DNA of 64,000 bases from Pictodentalium vernedei (GCA_031216915.1 CM062297.1:834039337-834103336); one strand, 5' to 3'; counted from the stretch's first letter, positions 46,341 through 57,892 are shown. A program made the numbers and translations. Notes: generated by a model from the letters alone, not told the origin.

Positions 46341-46798
46341 ATAAATTAAAATAATAAATTTTCATACCATCTGCATTGGATAAAGAGTTAATAAGAGGTC
46401 ATATAATCACTTTATATTTTTTTTGCCATGAGCAATGAAGATATTGTCAAAGAACTCATATGGAAGATACCTTTATATGAGACCTCTTTGTTCTTTTATC
46501 TCTGTGATGAAAGGATGACGAGTCTGACTCTTGAATTGTATTGTCATGTTGACAGTATTTGTCAGCCCCTTTTCAATTTAGGACACTATGATTTCTACAG
46601 AGGCATTTGTCTGAGAGATGAAATTGCATATTATTTTTAGCAATCTGGTTGCCTGACTTTGTAGTAGAATTGCAGGATGTTAAAATTCCCTGCATTCAAG
46701 AATTTCATTATTTGTTGAAGTTTTCTAGAAATCCCTTCAGATGGAAGAAAAAAGACTTTTGTGGCTGTAGAATTAACTTTTCGAAGTCTTTGATGCCA

Positions 46799-47178
46799 AT
46801 GCACTGGCATTTCGGTAACCAGTTCTCGTCAGATCACTGAAGTTAAGCAACGTCGAGCCCGGTTAGTCCTCAAATGGGTGACCGTCTGAGCGATCGATTC
46901 GGATTCGCCCTTGGGCAAGGTACTTAGCCCCTATTGTCCACATGGGGGCACGATGACGCCGTGTACTAAGACATACTGCACGTCAAGGGTGTGCATGTCT
47001 TCAACCAATCTAACCCTGCGTGTGCTGCATTGCAGAGTTATGATGTTGGTTGAAGCTGGCAGCTGCTCATCATTGCTCTGTGGTTCTCTCTGGGTACTCT
47101 GGCTTCCTTCACCCATAAAACTGTCACGGCCACGATTAGCCATTATGCATAAGTATGTGACCTTAAACACCAATAAAT
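46799..47178 (+). mobile_element. Chimeric 5S-derived SINE at the block 2/3 junction
   Basis: Up to about 46,978 it equals the SINE at 53,715 (GCAAGGTACTTAGCCCCTAT, AAGACATACTGCACG). From 46,987 it equals the SINE at 40,718 (AGGGTGTGCATG, GATGTTGGTTGAAGC). The switch falls within 46,979-46,986. Confidence 0.9.
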
Positions 47179-48412
47179 ATATAAATATCTTCTCTTTGAT
47201 AGAAATGTCAAAATCTTGATTAGCGGTTATCATTTTTTTCCGATTTTTCTCTGAGAATCTCATAGTATTCTCTAAGAATCCCGTATTTACACTGAGAATC
47301 CTGTTTTTGATTGAGCAGTGTGATCTTGTTTCAAGTTGTTTGACAGAGCTCCATGAGCACTGTCAAACAAGATATAAAGAATAAACGCTCAGTTTATCCC
47401 AAGTACCACATTCCCACTAATTGAATACACGTTTTATTTGTTTTAAAAATTCACTGGCAAAGTTATTCAATAAAGTTCCATTGCAATTGAGAATGAAATG
47501 ATGATTATCCAGGCTAGAGTTTCAGACAGTCTTTATTGTCTGCATCCTTTGTGGTAATATTGATTGAATGAGGCAAAATGTTCAGACTGATCATTCTCTT
47601 AGACAAGTAAAATTTCACTGTCCGGGCAGGCTATTTGGTCACCTGAAGGGTGTACACAATATTCACTACAGTACTGCCGCCATGGCCTCTTTCTCGAGTT
47701 CACATTTAAAGAACACCTCCTGCACGCCTAGAAAAAATTAAGGAAGGCAATTTTTTGCAGCCCTTGATTTTCTGGAATGCCAGACCATTTGAGACTGCCT
47801 TTAAAATCTATTATCATTTCGTCCCCTGAGTTCCAATGTGTTCTCTGTGCCTACTGGCACAGAGAACACATTGGAACTCAGGGGACGATTGTCAATGTTG
47901 CTTTGATTCGCAATAATTCATGACCCATTCTGTGTCACATTTCGATAGATTTTGAGTGTAGAAGACAGTCACATAAGAATTGAATGCAACATTTTGAATA
48001 ATGAGAAGATGTGTGTGCCAATTTTTCCACTATGTAGCTGAATGATGTAGTACATTTTTTTCAGTCACAATATTAATACCTTGACGTGAATATAACCAAA
48101 ATAGCATATAAGTTTTTGCATTGAAAATTTCAGGTACAATTGCACTCCCAAGCAATCTGAGGAGGGCAACTGTTTTGCACTCCTTGATTTTCTAGATTGC
48201 CAGGCCTGGATATTCATCCTGCAGGTTTCTACATACTAACTATATAGATCTTCTCTAAAAACTGCTATGTTCAGCATTTTTTTTCACATGATCAGCAGCA
48301 AATCACTCATTACAGAAGTATCATTCATAACATGTCTAATAAACGCATAATGTTTGATGTGTACATCAATGCAGCAACATTGTGAGTGGCTTAGTTTTGA
48401 AGGTGAATTTAA

Positions 48413-49605
48413 TTAGTCCCCTACCGTCAATGCCGAAAGGGACTATAGATTTGCACTCTGTCCATCCGTCCATCTGTCAGTCAGTCACACTTTAGTTTTC
48501 CAGACTTTTTTTTTGGAAATGCTTCAACCGAATGATTTCATTTTTGGTAACCTACTATAGAACGATGACTTAAAGATCAAGTTTGAGTTTCATGCTGATT
48601 GCATTATTCTTGTGTGAGTTATGGGGACATTGTATTGCTTCAGCGATATGTGCGCTCTTGTTAATTATGGATTCTAGGTCGTAGAGGCATATAATAAACA
48701 CAGAGAGCCACTATGTGTTAATACGTTGTCAGTATCGTCCCCTGAGTTCCAATATTTCCTGTGTGCCTATTAGGGCTGCAACAATTAATCGTGGTACGCC
48801 TGAACTGCAATACACTGCTCACGTATCGTTGTTCACTGTGTGTCGCGATACAAGAAATATAAATATAAGGCAAAAAAGTTTCATAGATTTTGAAAGCTGC
48901 TCTTTTTTGCATACAGCATTGACAGTGTTAAATATGCCATTAACACAGGATTATTATACCACTCTGCAAACAAAGTTTGGCGGGGGGTATATAGGAATCA
49001 CCCTGTCTGTCCGCCCATCTGTCCGTCTGTCCATCCTTATAAGCGCAACTCCTCCTAAACCGTTTGAAGAGTTTTCATGAAACTTGACACAATGGAAGAA
49101 CTCCATATGAAGATGTGCATGAAGCAATATAATTCCGTTCCGACAGGCGTGGGGGTATCACTTTGTGAGCTTGCTCACAGTACCTCTAGTTCAGTGAACC
49201 AAAGCTTGGTGAATTCCCTCTAATTTGCTATTTATTTGATTAATCCATTATATCTTGTTTGACAGAGCTCACAGAGCTCTGTCAAACAAGATATAAGGGA
49301 TTAAATTGCTTGAACAAAAAAAACACCAGAAAACGGGTCATAAAATCAAAACCTGAAATAAGTGTATGTCAATGGTCATCACTTTGAGAAGTTACATACT
49401 GCTTAAAGAGTGAATTCAAAACTTTGTAGTAAAAGGAAGCTACTAGAAATGAATACATGTAGTTCAAAATATTTGATTGCTGTAGCTGCATGCCACGGGG
49501 GATCATGTGTATCATGATACATATTGTATCCTGCAGATTGAATCGTGATACACATCATATCGTTGCAGCCCTAGTGCCTTTGAACACATTGGAACTCGGG
49601 GAACG
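48413..49605. mobile_element. Block 3 copies of element G, the opened palindrome, the hAT-like element, element H and the foldback
   Basis: Element G 48,413-48,662; palindrome arms 48,736-49,605; hAT-like element 48,771-49,573; element H 48,954-49,192; foldback 49,239-49,305. All lie 6062 bp from their block 2 counterparts with at most single-base changes. Confidence 0.85.
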
Positions 49606-50102
49606 AATTATGGCAGTAGTTTATCAGTACACAGTACTCCTGATCGAAAGATCATAGATTTGACCTACCCCACCTCATAGTCATCTTTGTTGTGTCCTTA
49701 GGAAATCACAAGTGAAAGTGCAGAGTTCCTAGGCATACTGCATGTTGATAGTACACTTTCCTTTCAAGTAGAGCTAACCCTTCTTGCACTGGGCTGATAA
49801 GTTACAGAGTTTGTAAGTGGCCTCTCTGGGTACACTGGCTATCTCCACCCAGAAAGTGATCCAACACAATATAACTCTGGCGCCCATGTGGGAACCCCAT
49901 AAAGTGAAGCAGTGCTTGTTTACTCTGGTAAACAAGCTCTGTTTCACTGGTAAAATAGGACCCAGTCACAAATGCTTGGGGTGCGAGTCCTCTGAAGTAG
50001 GCAACATGGGGTATAAACGATTGACATTAACTTTATCTCCATGTTGTGGTCATGATTATCCATTGTGCAGAAGTATGTGACCTTAAACACCAATAAATAA
50101 AT
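49602..50102 (+). repeat. LINE-like 3' end family, block 3 copy
   Basis: Matches 43,540-44,040. It is followed by the MITE at about 50,155-50,342. Confidence 0.55.
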
Positions 50103-50346
50103 ATGACTCGGGCTTTTTAAAGTGCCATCCAATAAAACTAAATAAATAGATTAGATTAACCCTTCACCTGATGAATGAGCTGCATCTGCTTGTTTAATTT
50201 ACAAATTAAGAATGATGAAAAAATATATATCTTTCTAAAAAAATTCAACATAACCATTCCATGTGAGCCTTCATTGGAACGTGCTCAGCGAGCTTGTTCC
50301 ATTGAGGGGTCACATGCATTATTTGAAAAATTAAAAAAAAATAATT

Positions 50347-53300
50347 AAAATAATAAATGTTCATACCGTCTGCACTGGATAAAGAGTTAATAAGAGGTGG
50401 GGAGCGCGGTGGCTCAGTAGGTAGAGGTGCAGGCTGCAGGCCGAGAGGTCCTCGGTTCGAATCCCACCTGTGGCAACCGCGTTGTGTCCTTGGGCAAGAC
50501 ACTTCATCTCCATTGCCCGCGTGGGGGCACGATGATGCCGTGTACTAAGGCGTACTGCACGTCGATGGTATGCATGTCTTCAACCAATCTAACCCTGCCT
50601 GTGCTGCAGTGCGGAGTTACGATGTTGGGGAGCTGGCAGCTGCTCGGTGGTTCTCTCCGGGTACTCCGGCTTCCTCCACCCGTAAAACTGTCACGGTCAT
50701 GATTAGCCATTGTGCATAAATATGTGACCTTAAACATCAATAAATAAATAAATAATAAGAGGTCATATAATCCCTTTATAATTTTTGCCATGAGCAATGA
50801 AGATATTGTCAAAGAACTCATGTGGAAGATACCTTTATATGAGACCTCTTTGTTCTTTTATCTCTGTGATGACAACGATGACGAGTCTGACTCTTGAATT
50901 GTATTGTCATGCCGACAGTATTTGTCAGCCCCTTTACAATTTAGGACACTGATTTCTACAGAGGCATTTGTCTGAGAGATGAAATTGCATATTATTTTTA
51001 GCAATCTGGTTGCCTGACTTTGTAATAGAATTGCAGGATGTTAAAATTCCCTACATTCAAGAATTTCATTATTTGTTGAAATTTTCTGGAAATCCCTTCA
51101 GATAGAAGGAAAAAGACTTCTGTGGCTGTTGAATTAACTTTTCAAAGTCTTTGATGCCAGTGCTCGGGGGTGCGGTGGCATTTCGGTAACCGGTTCTCGT
51201 CAGATCACCGAAGTTAAGCAACCACGAGCCTGGTTAGTCCTCGGATGGGTGACCGTCTGAGCGATCGAATCGGACTCCCGTGACCCGCATTGTGTCCTTG
51301 TGCAAGGCACTTAACCCCGATTGTCCACATGGGGGAACAATGACGCTGTGTACTAAGGCATACTGCATGTCAATGGTGCGCATATCTTCAACCAATCTAA
51401 CCCGGCCTGTGCTGCAGTGCGGAGTTACGATGTTGGGGAGCTGGCAGCTGCTCGGTGGTTCTCTACGGGTACTCCAGCTTCCTTCACCCATAAAACTATC
51501 ATGGTCATGATTAGCCATTGTGCATAAGTATGTGACCCTAAACACCAATAAATAAATAAATAATTAAATTAAAATAATAAATGTTCATACCATCTGCATT
51601 GGATAAAGAGTTAATAAGAGGTCATATAATCCCTTTATATTTTTTGCCATGAGCAATGAAGATATTGTCAAAGAACTCATATGGAAGATACCTTTATATG
51701 AGACTTCTTTGTTCTTTTATCTCTGTGATGACAACGATGACGAGTCTGACTCTTGAATTGTATTGTCATGTTGACAGTATTTGTCAGCCCCTTTACAATT
51801 TAGGACACTATGATTTCTACAGAGGCATTTGTCTGAGAGATGAAATTGCATATAATTTTTAGCAATCTGGTTGCCTGACTTTGTAATAGAATTGCAGGAT
51901 GTTAAAATTCCCTACATTCAGGAATTTCATTATTTGTTGGAATTTTCTGGAAATCCCTTCAGATGGAAGGAAAAAGACTTTTGTGACTGCAGAATTAACT
52001 TTTCGAAGTCTTTGATGCCAGTGCTCGGGGACGCAGTGGCATTACGGTAACCGGTTCTCGTCAGATCACTGAAGTTAAGCAATGTCGAGCCCGGTTAGTC
52101 CTCAGATGGGTGACTGTCTGAGCGATCGATTCGGACTCTCACATTGTGTCCTTGGGCAAGGCACTTAACCCCAATTGTCCACATGGGGGCACGATGACCC
52201 CGTGTACTGAGGCGTACTGCACGTCAATGGTGCGCATGTCTTCAACCAATCTAACCCTGCCTGTGCTGCAGTGCGGAGTTACGATGTTGGAGAGCTGGCA
52301 GCTGCTCGGTGGTTCTCTCTGGGTACTCCGGCTTCCTCCACCAGTAAAACTGCCACGGTCATGATTAGCCATTGTGCATAAGTATGTGACCTTGTACACC
52401 AATGAATAAATAAATTAAAATAATAAATTTTCATACCATCTGCATTGGATAAAGAGTTAATAAGAGGTCATATAATCACTTTATATTTTTTTTGCCATGA
52501 GCAATGAAGATATTGTCAAAGAACTCATATGGAAGATACCTTTATATGAGACCTCTTTGTTCTTTTATCTCTGTGATGAAAGGATGACGAGTCTGACTCT
52601 TGAATTGTATTGTCATGTTGACAGTATTTGTCAGCCCCTTTACAATTTAGGACACTATGATTTCTACAGAGGCATTTGTCTGAGAGATGAAATTGCATAT
52701 AATTTTTAGCAATCTGGTTGCCTGACTTTGTAATAGAATTGCAGGATGTTAAAATTCCCTACATTCAGGAATTTCATTATTTGTTGGAATTTTCTGGAAA
52801 TCCCTTCAGATGGAAGGAAAAAGACTTTTGTGACTGCAGAATTAACTTTTCGAAGTCTTTGATGCCAGTGCTCGGGGACGCAGTGGCATTACGGTAACCG
52901 GTTCTCGTCAGATCACTGAAGTTAAGCAATGTCGAGCCCGGTTAGTCCTCAGATGGGTGACTGTCTGAGCGATCGATTCGGACTCTCACATTGTGTCCTT
53001 GGGCAAGGCACTTAACCCCGATTGTCCACATGGGGGCACGATGACCCCGTGTACTGAGGCGTACTGCACGTCAATGGTGCGCATGTCTTCAACCAATCTA
53101 ACCCTGCCTGTGCTGCAGTGCGGAGTTACGATGTTGGAGAGCTGGCAGCTGCTCGGTGGTTCTCTCTGGGTACTCCGGCTTCCTCCACCAGTAAAACTGC
53201 CACGGTCATGATTAGCCATTGTGCATAAGTATGTGACCTTGTACACCAATGAATAAATAAATTAAAATAATAAATTTTCATACCATCTGCATTGGATAAA

Positions 53301-53715
53301 GAGTTAATAAGAGGTCATATAATCACTTTATATTTTTTTTGCCATGAGCAATGAAGATATTGTCAAAGAACTCATATGGAAGATACCTTTATATGAGACC
53401 TCTTTGTTCTTTTATCTCTGTGATGAAAGGATGACGAGTCTGACTCTTGAATTGTATTGTCATGTTGACAGTATTTGTCAGCCCCTTTTCAATTTAGGAC
53501 ACTATGATTTCTACAGAGGCATTTGTCTGAGAGATGAAATTGCATATTATTTTTAGCAATCTGGTTGCCTGACTTTGTAGTAGAATTGCAGGATGTTAAA
53601 ATTCCCTGCATTCAAGAATTTCATTATTTGTTGAAGTTTTCTAGAAATCCCTTCAGATGGAAGAAAAAAGACTTTTGTGGCTGTAGAATTAACTTTTCGA
53701 AGTCTTTGATGCCAA
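50347..53715 (+). repeat. Sub-array 3: four 840-bp units with 5S-SINEs
   Basis: Unit starts near 50,347, 51,571, 52,416 and 53,263. 5S-SINEs at 51,162-51,559, 52,022-52,409 and 52,869-53,256, and the split copy from 53,715. The third unit is a chimera of its neighbours: TTTACAATTTAGG and ATATAATTTTT as in unit 2, CGTGATGAAAGGATGACG as in unit 4. Confidence 0.83.
50399..50752 (+). mobile_element. tRNA-derived SINE, block 3 copy
   Basis: Same insertion as 44,337-44,683, with the full head GTAGAGGTGCAGGCTGCAGG. The 7-bp GCTGCAG present here and absent in block 2 is flanked by GCAG, so the block 2 form is probably a short-repeat deletion. Confidence 0.92.
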
Positions 53716-54318
53716 TGCACTGGCATTTCGGTAACCAGTTCTCGTCAGATCACTGAAGTTAAGCAACGTCGAGCCCGGTTAGTCCTCAAATGGGTGACCG
53801 TCTGAGCGATCGATTCGGATTCGCCCTTGGGCAAGGTACTTAGCCCCTATTGTCCACATGGGGGCACGATGACGCCGTGTACTAAGACATACTGCACGTC
53901 AATGGTGTGCATGTCTTCAACCAATCTAACCCTGCTTGTGCTGCAGTTCAGAGTTACGATGTTGGGGAGCTGGCATCGGCTTGTCGTTGCTCAGTCTTTC
54001 TCTCCAGGTACTCCGACTTCCTCCACCTGTAAAACTTCCACGGTCATGCAGGGCTCGCCTTGAGTAAAATGGTCGGGGCCTAAAAAAAAAGTGCCCCATA
54101 TATTGAGGTCGGGGGCTTTTCGGGGCTGATTTTCCATTTTGTCCATTATTGTTAGTGCTTTTTTGTGGAAAATGTCGGGGCTTGAAAAAAAGCCCCCAGC
54201 AAGTGCTCCTCGGGGCTGATCTCGGGGCATGGGCTGATCAGCCCCGACTCAAGGCAAGCCCTGGTCATGATTAGCCATTGTGCATAAGTATGTGACCTAA
54301 AATACCAATAAATAAATA
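53715..54318 (+). mobile_element. 5S-derived SINE split by a small hAT-like insert
   Basis: Head and body up to CTTCCACGGTCATG at 54,048; the tail resumes GTCATGATTAGCCATTGTGC at 54,264. The body differs here (GCATCGGCTTGTCGTTGCTC) from the other copies. Confidence 0.85.
54049..54263. mobile_element. 215-bp hAT-like MITE, 17-bp terminal repeats
   Basis: Termini CAGGGCTCGCCTTGAGT and, inverted, CAGGGCTTGCCTTGAGT (one mismatch). GTCATG is duplicated at 54,043-54,048 and 54,264-54,269. GC-rich GGGGC/GCCCC words fill the interior. CAGGG ends fit hAT; the 6-bp duplication is shorter than the usual 8. Confidence 0.85.
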
Positions 54319-54344
54319 TGATACCCGTTCTATGTTGTTATTTC

Positions 54345-54515
54345 AAGAGGAAGATGGATACTTTTCTCTGAAATTTCAATATATATATTTCATACATTTT
54401 GGGAAGACAGATTAACCCTCTGCATAATAATGTCAAAATAACAAAATTTCTCAAGTAGCAAGTTTTTCCCATAATGCAACTAGGAATTCACTCTTAACCC
54501 ACTGAGTATTTTTAT
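54345..54515. repeat. Low-copy repeat, inverted partner at 57,610-57,760
   Basis: TTAACCCTCTGCATAATAAT, TGTCAAAATAAC and TTCCCATAATGCA here correspond, inverted, to 57,610-57,760 (GGGAAATATT, CATTTTGACATC, GTGCAGAGGGTTAA). TTAACCC ends suggest a MITE. Confidence 0.5.
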
Positions 54516-54942
54516 GATTTTTAGCTGCGACAAGCAGCTCTATATGTGGCAATGTCTGTCTGTCGGTCGGTCTGTCACCAATGAGTTTTAAAAACACCAT
54601 AACTCCTAAGATACTTGATGGAATGACACCATACTTGGTGTGCAAGTGTATCTTCTTGATTTCTAGACCCTCTCAATAGTGCACATCGTTCGGATAATTT
54701 ATGTCACATTTATGGCCTTCTCACCGAGATTTTTGTCACCAACGAGTTTTTAAACACCATAACTCCTAAGATAATTGATGGAATCACACCATCCTTGGTA
54801 TACAAGTGTATCCTAATGATCTGTAGACCCTTCTAAAAGTATGTGACCGTGACCTTGAAACTGTGATTGACCTAAAATTGCACATTTTTGGCGTTACACT
54901 AATCGTTGCAGCCTCGGCACGACGATAGTGCTTCAAGTTTTC
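54516..54942 (+). mobile_element. Helentron-like element I (TAGCTGCGACAAG family)
   Basis: Left TTTTTAGCTGCGACAAGCAG with an AGCTGC/GCAGCT foldback and CTGTCTGTCGGTCGG leader. Two monomers of about 150 bp (ACACCATAACTCCTAAGATA, GATGGAAT.ACACCAT). Right end diverged: GTTGCAGCC at 54,904, a GCAC/GTGC stem, CTTCAAGTT. Confidence 0.55.
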
Positions 54943-55097
54943 ATTAAATCTAGTCACTCGTGAAATCATTGATGAAAAAATCCATATAGTTTACAAGAGG
55001 GGAAATTTTATGAAATCTGCCCAAATTATACTTATTTCAGTGAGAAGAGAAATCCTGTCCTGGGCAGGAATATCTGCCAGCAGCATGCAAGGAGTTA

Positions 55098-55342
55098 ACC
55101 CTTTACCCAATGCAGACGATATCAAAATTTATTATTTTAAATATCATTTTTTTAAATTTTTCAAAAAATTTCAACAAAACCATATCATGTGGCCATTATT
55201 GGAACGAGCCCAACAAGCTCACTCCAATGAGGGGTCACATGATATGGTTTTGTTGAAATTTTTTGAAAAATAATATTTTTTCAGCTGCTGAATTTGCATA
55301 TTACGGGGACGGATGTGACCGATTCGTTGGGTAAAGGGTAGA
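55098..55342. mobile_element. CCCTTTACCCAA MITE with perfect 36-bp arms
   Basis: Termini CCCTTTACCCAATG and, inverted, CCCTTTACCCAACG. In the centre, arms 55,156-55,191 and 55,236-55,271 are perfectly complementary over 36 bases (ATTTTTCAAAAAATTTC..). The loop holds a second foldback TTGGAACGAGC/GCTCACTCCAA. Target duplication not resolved. Confidence 0.85.
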
Positions 55343-55520
55343 GCTCATTGATCAATCTCCATTGGTCAAACAGAACTTTTGGGGTTCACAAAGTGGATCA
55401 GTCGTTCACAATGTAAACAAGTTCTCTTCTACTGGACATGATATCCAATGCCTGGATTTGGGTCATTGAAAGTGGGTACTCCCCGGTAATTGATCAATCT
55501 CCATTGGTTAACTCTTTCAA
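55343..55520 (+). repeat. Repeat pair with 56,030-56,160
   Basis: ACAGAACTTTTGGGGTTCAC, AAGTGGATCAGTC, AAACAAGTTCTCTTCTACTG and GATATCCAATGCC recur at 56,040-56,150. GATCAATCTCCATTGGT is itself repeated at 55,352 and 55,493. Confidence 0.7.
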
Positions 55521-55639
55521 CACGAGAGGCCACTTTTCCGGTCCAGGAACACGATACGTCGTAATTTCATGTAGTAGGATGGCCAATACGTGAATGTGTT
55601 GTAGAACAATTAATTTCAACGTGCAGCCTGAAGGCTGTA

Positions 55640-55936
55640 CAGTTAAAACTAGAACTCCTGTCACGAACGTAATTGCATGCAGGAACTGTGCGCAGTTGCC
55701 ATATCGAATAGCATCCAAAGCATGGCAGGTTCTCCTGGTTACTCATTGCAAACACATGCAATGTTTCTGCCAATGGACCTCCGGGTTACCCGGAGGTCCA
55801 TTGGCTGAAACATTGCTTGTACACAGGCCATATGTACAGAATTTGATAGCCTTACTATGGCCATAACGCGTAGATTATCGTGCAGATCGACATGCTATTT
55901 GTGCGTATTTCATGACAGGACTTCCAGTTTTAACTG
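55640..55936 (+). mobile_element. TA-flanked palindrome-centred MITE, copy 2
   Basis: Terminal CAGTTAAAACTAGAACTCCT pairs with the right end (AGGACTTCCAGTTTTAACTG) with a few mismatches; TA on each side. The central palindrome 55,758-55,816 is a nearly perfect 59-mer and sits within one base of the midpoint. An outer inverted pair (TTCAACGT) extends into both flanks. Confidence 0.85.
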
Positions 55937-56029
55937 TACGTTGAAAATATTAGTTGCTCTACCCCCATATAATGGATTTGGAATCTTCTAATTTCTGCCA
56001 TTTAACTGGCATGGAAGATACCACCAGTG

Positions 56030-56290
56030 TTGAAAGGGTTAAACAGAACTTTTGGGGTTCACAAAGTGGATCAGTCATTGTTCACAATGTAAACAAGTTC
56101 TCTTCTACTGGTAAAGTTGAACATGATATCCAATGCCCGGATTTGGGACACTGAAAGTAGGCACTCCCTGGTGGTCCTCTCTGGGTACTCCGGCTACATC
56201 CTCCCAGAAAGTGATCCAACACAATAGTAGTTATGTTGCAGTCCTGATATAGCCATAAATACTGGAAGTGACCTCAAACACCATAAATAA
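56030..56290 (+). repeat. LINE/SINE tail relative
   Basis: It contains CCTCTCTGGGTACTCCGGCT, CCCAGAAAGTGATCCAACAC and a GTGACCTCAAACACCATAAA end. The first half equals 55,343-55,480. Confidence 0.55.
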
Positions 56291-56849
56291 ATTGGTAATC
56301 TTGTTAACAATTATTGGGCGTTTAACAAAACAAATCCAAGGGTTCTGTCCACAGTAGTGAGTGGTGGTGGGTTGGGTCCAACAAGTCTTTATTTTTGACT
56401 AACACATTGGCCCAAAATACTCGTTTAGCCATGTCTAATCTCCCCATTGCCACATTTAGCCCACATACTCATCATAGAGTACTTCTTTGGCATAACAAAT
56501 AGTCCAGGTCTATGAAATTTCAGGGCAGAACCATGAAATCCATATGAAGAGTAGGCTTGTTAGTAAATATGAACATCCCACTGATCTCAACTCTGATGTA
56601 ACTGGAAAAGGTTTAGTAATGAGGGCCCTTGCAAATCTCAGATTTTGGGGTGAATTGAATTCTGAATGAAATTAGGCAGAGGATTTCAAATCTTGAATTG
56701 AATCTCGCCACTCTTCAAGTTGTAGATATTTCACCTCCGTTACGAATGTGGATTTTATTTTAAGTCTCCACTCAAGTCTTGTATTCAACACATTAAACAG
56801 GCGCATTTATTTGGATGGAAAGTCAATAAACAGAATATATAAAGGGAAA
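56291..56849. other. Unassigned interval
   Basis: No gene is seen. CACAGTAGTGAGTGGTGG at 56,352 and CACAGTAGTGAGTAGTGG at 57,248 suggest an old direct repeat on both sides of the SINE. Confidence 0.4.
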
Positions 56850-57180
56850 TGGGGCACGGTGGCTCATTTGGTAGAGGTGCAGGCTGCAATCCGAGAGGTC
56901 CTCGGTTCGAATCCCACCTGCGGCAACCGCGTTGTGTCCTTGGGCAAGACACTTCACCCCCATTGCCCACATAGGGGCACGGTGACGCTGTGTACTAAGG
57001 CGTACTGCACGTCGATGGTGCACCTGTCTTCAACCAATGCTAACCCTGCTTGTGTGGAGTTAGTATGTTGGGGAGCTGACAGTTGCTCGGTGGTTCTCTC
57101 CGGGTACTCCGGCTTCCTCGTGGTCATGATTAGCCATTGTGCAGAAATATGTGACCTTAAACACCAATAATTAAATATAA
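56850..57180 (+). mobile_element. tRNA-derived SINE with 11-bp duplication ATAAAGGGAAA
   Basis: The duplication is at 56,839-56,849 and 57,181-57,191. Box A GGCTCATTTGGTAGAG (56,861-56,876) and box B GGTTCGAATCC (56,904-56,914) are well kept. The body has TGTGTCCTTGGGCAAGACAC; the CTCCACCCATAAAACTGTCA segment before the tail is missing. The tail is CATGATTAGCCATTGTGCAG, then AAACACCAATAATTAAATA. The cleanest SINE in the window. Confidence 0.93.
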
Positions 57181-57191
57181 ATAAAGGGAAA

Positions 57192-57890
57192 CAAAAGTTT
57201 TTTGGAATTGAAACCTTTTTGAACTGTTCTATCATCAGTTTTTCTGAACACAGTAGTGAGTAGTGGTCAAGAGTGTCCAGCACTTTTTCATATTAACGAC
57301 AACTTGGACCAAAAAAAGGTGCTTTTAACCACCAATAATAAATTTTCTCTATTGTCAACTGTAGCACTGCAGATTCTATCAAGAGGTAGTGCTTATTTAT
57401 CTTTTGTGCGGCTCTCAAAAATTTCGGCACACATCACTGCTTATTAAAAGAAGAATTCAAGAGGAGATGGAACTAGTGCATCTCAAATGCACTCTGGTAG
57501 TGCAACAGAATTTTCTCCAAACACTCTGTTTTTCTCTTAACTATGAATTTTACCAATTATATCTTGTTTGACAGAGCTCATTGAGCTCTGCCAAACAAGG
57601 TATATTTGGTTAAATATCAAACTGTATTATGGGAAATATTTAATGCTGAAAACTTAGCCATTTTGACATCAGTGTGCAGAGGGTTAAAATCATAATCAGT
57701 CGAGTTGTAACTTAAAATATTTTGTGAAATTTATAAATTTGTCTTCCCTGCTATTTAAAAAACTGGTCTGAAAGGGGGTGTGGGACTTGTTTTTAGGTGA
57801 TTCACTAATCTTGATTGACTTGGATGACAAGCCTGAACCTCAGTGTGTAGCAGCTTTGTCAGCTGGGGTTTATTCCAGATAGTTTGATGC
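57192..57890. other. Unassigned interval with a foldback at 57,559-57,604
   Basis: No gene seen. The foldback is a diverged ATATCTTGTTTGACAGAGCTC hairpin. 57,610-57,760 is the inverted partner of 54,345-54,515. Confidence 0.5.
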
Positions 57891-57892
57891 TA

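Larger units (their letters stand above)
41123..47184 (+). repeat. Tandem block 2 (6062 bp)
   Basis: It starts with the long-unit fragment ATATCTTCTCTTTGATAG and ends in the SINE at 47,178. It repeats at an offset of exactly 6062 bp to about 50,424, then 6069 bp. Only scattered single differences are seen between it and block 3 (for example at 43,134/49,196). Confidence 0.9.
44284..47184 (+). repeat. Sub-array 2 of 840-bp units
   Basis: Units start near 44,284 (with the tRNA-SINE), 45,502 and 46,347, carrying 5S-SINEs at 45,093, 45,953 and 46,799. The last has a shortened 5S start (GCACTGGCATTTCGG). Confidence 0.85.
47185..54060 (+). repeat. Tandem block 3 (about 6.9 kb)
   Basis: Almost identical to block 2, plus one extra 847-bp unit (52,017-52,863 versus 52,864-53,710 approximately). 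The palindrome is at 47,820-47,887. Confidence 0.9.
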
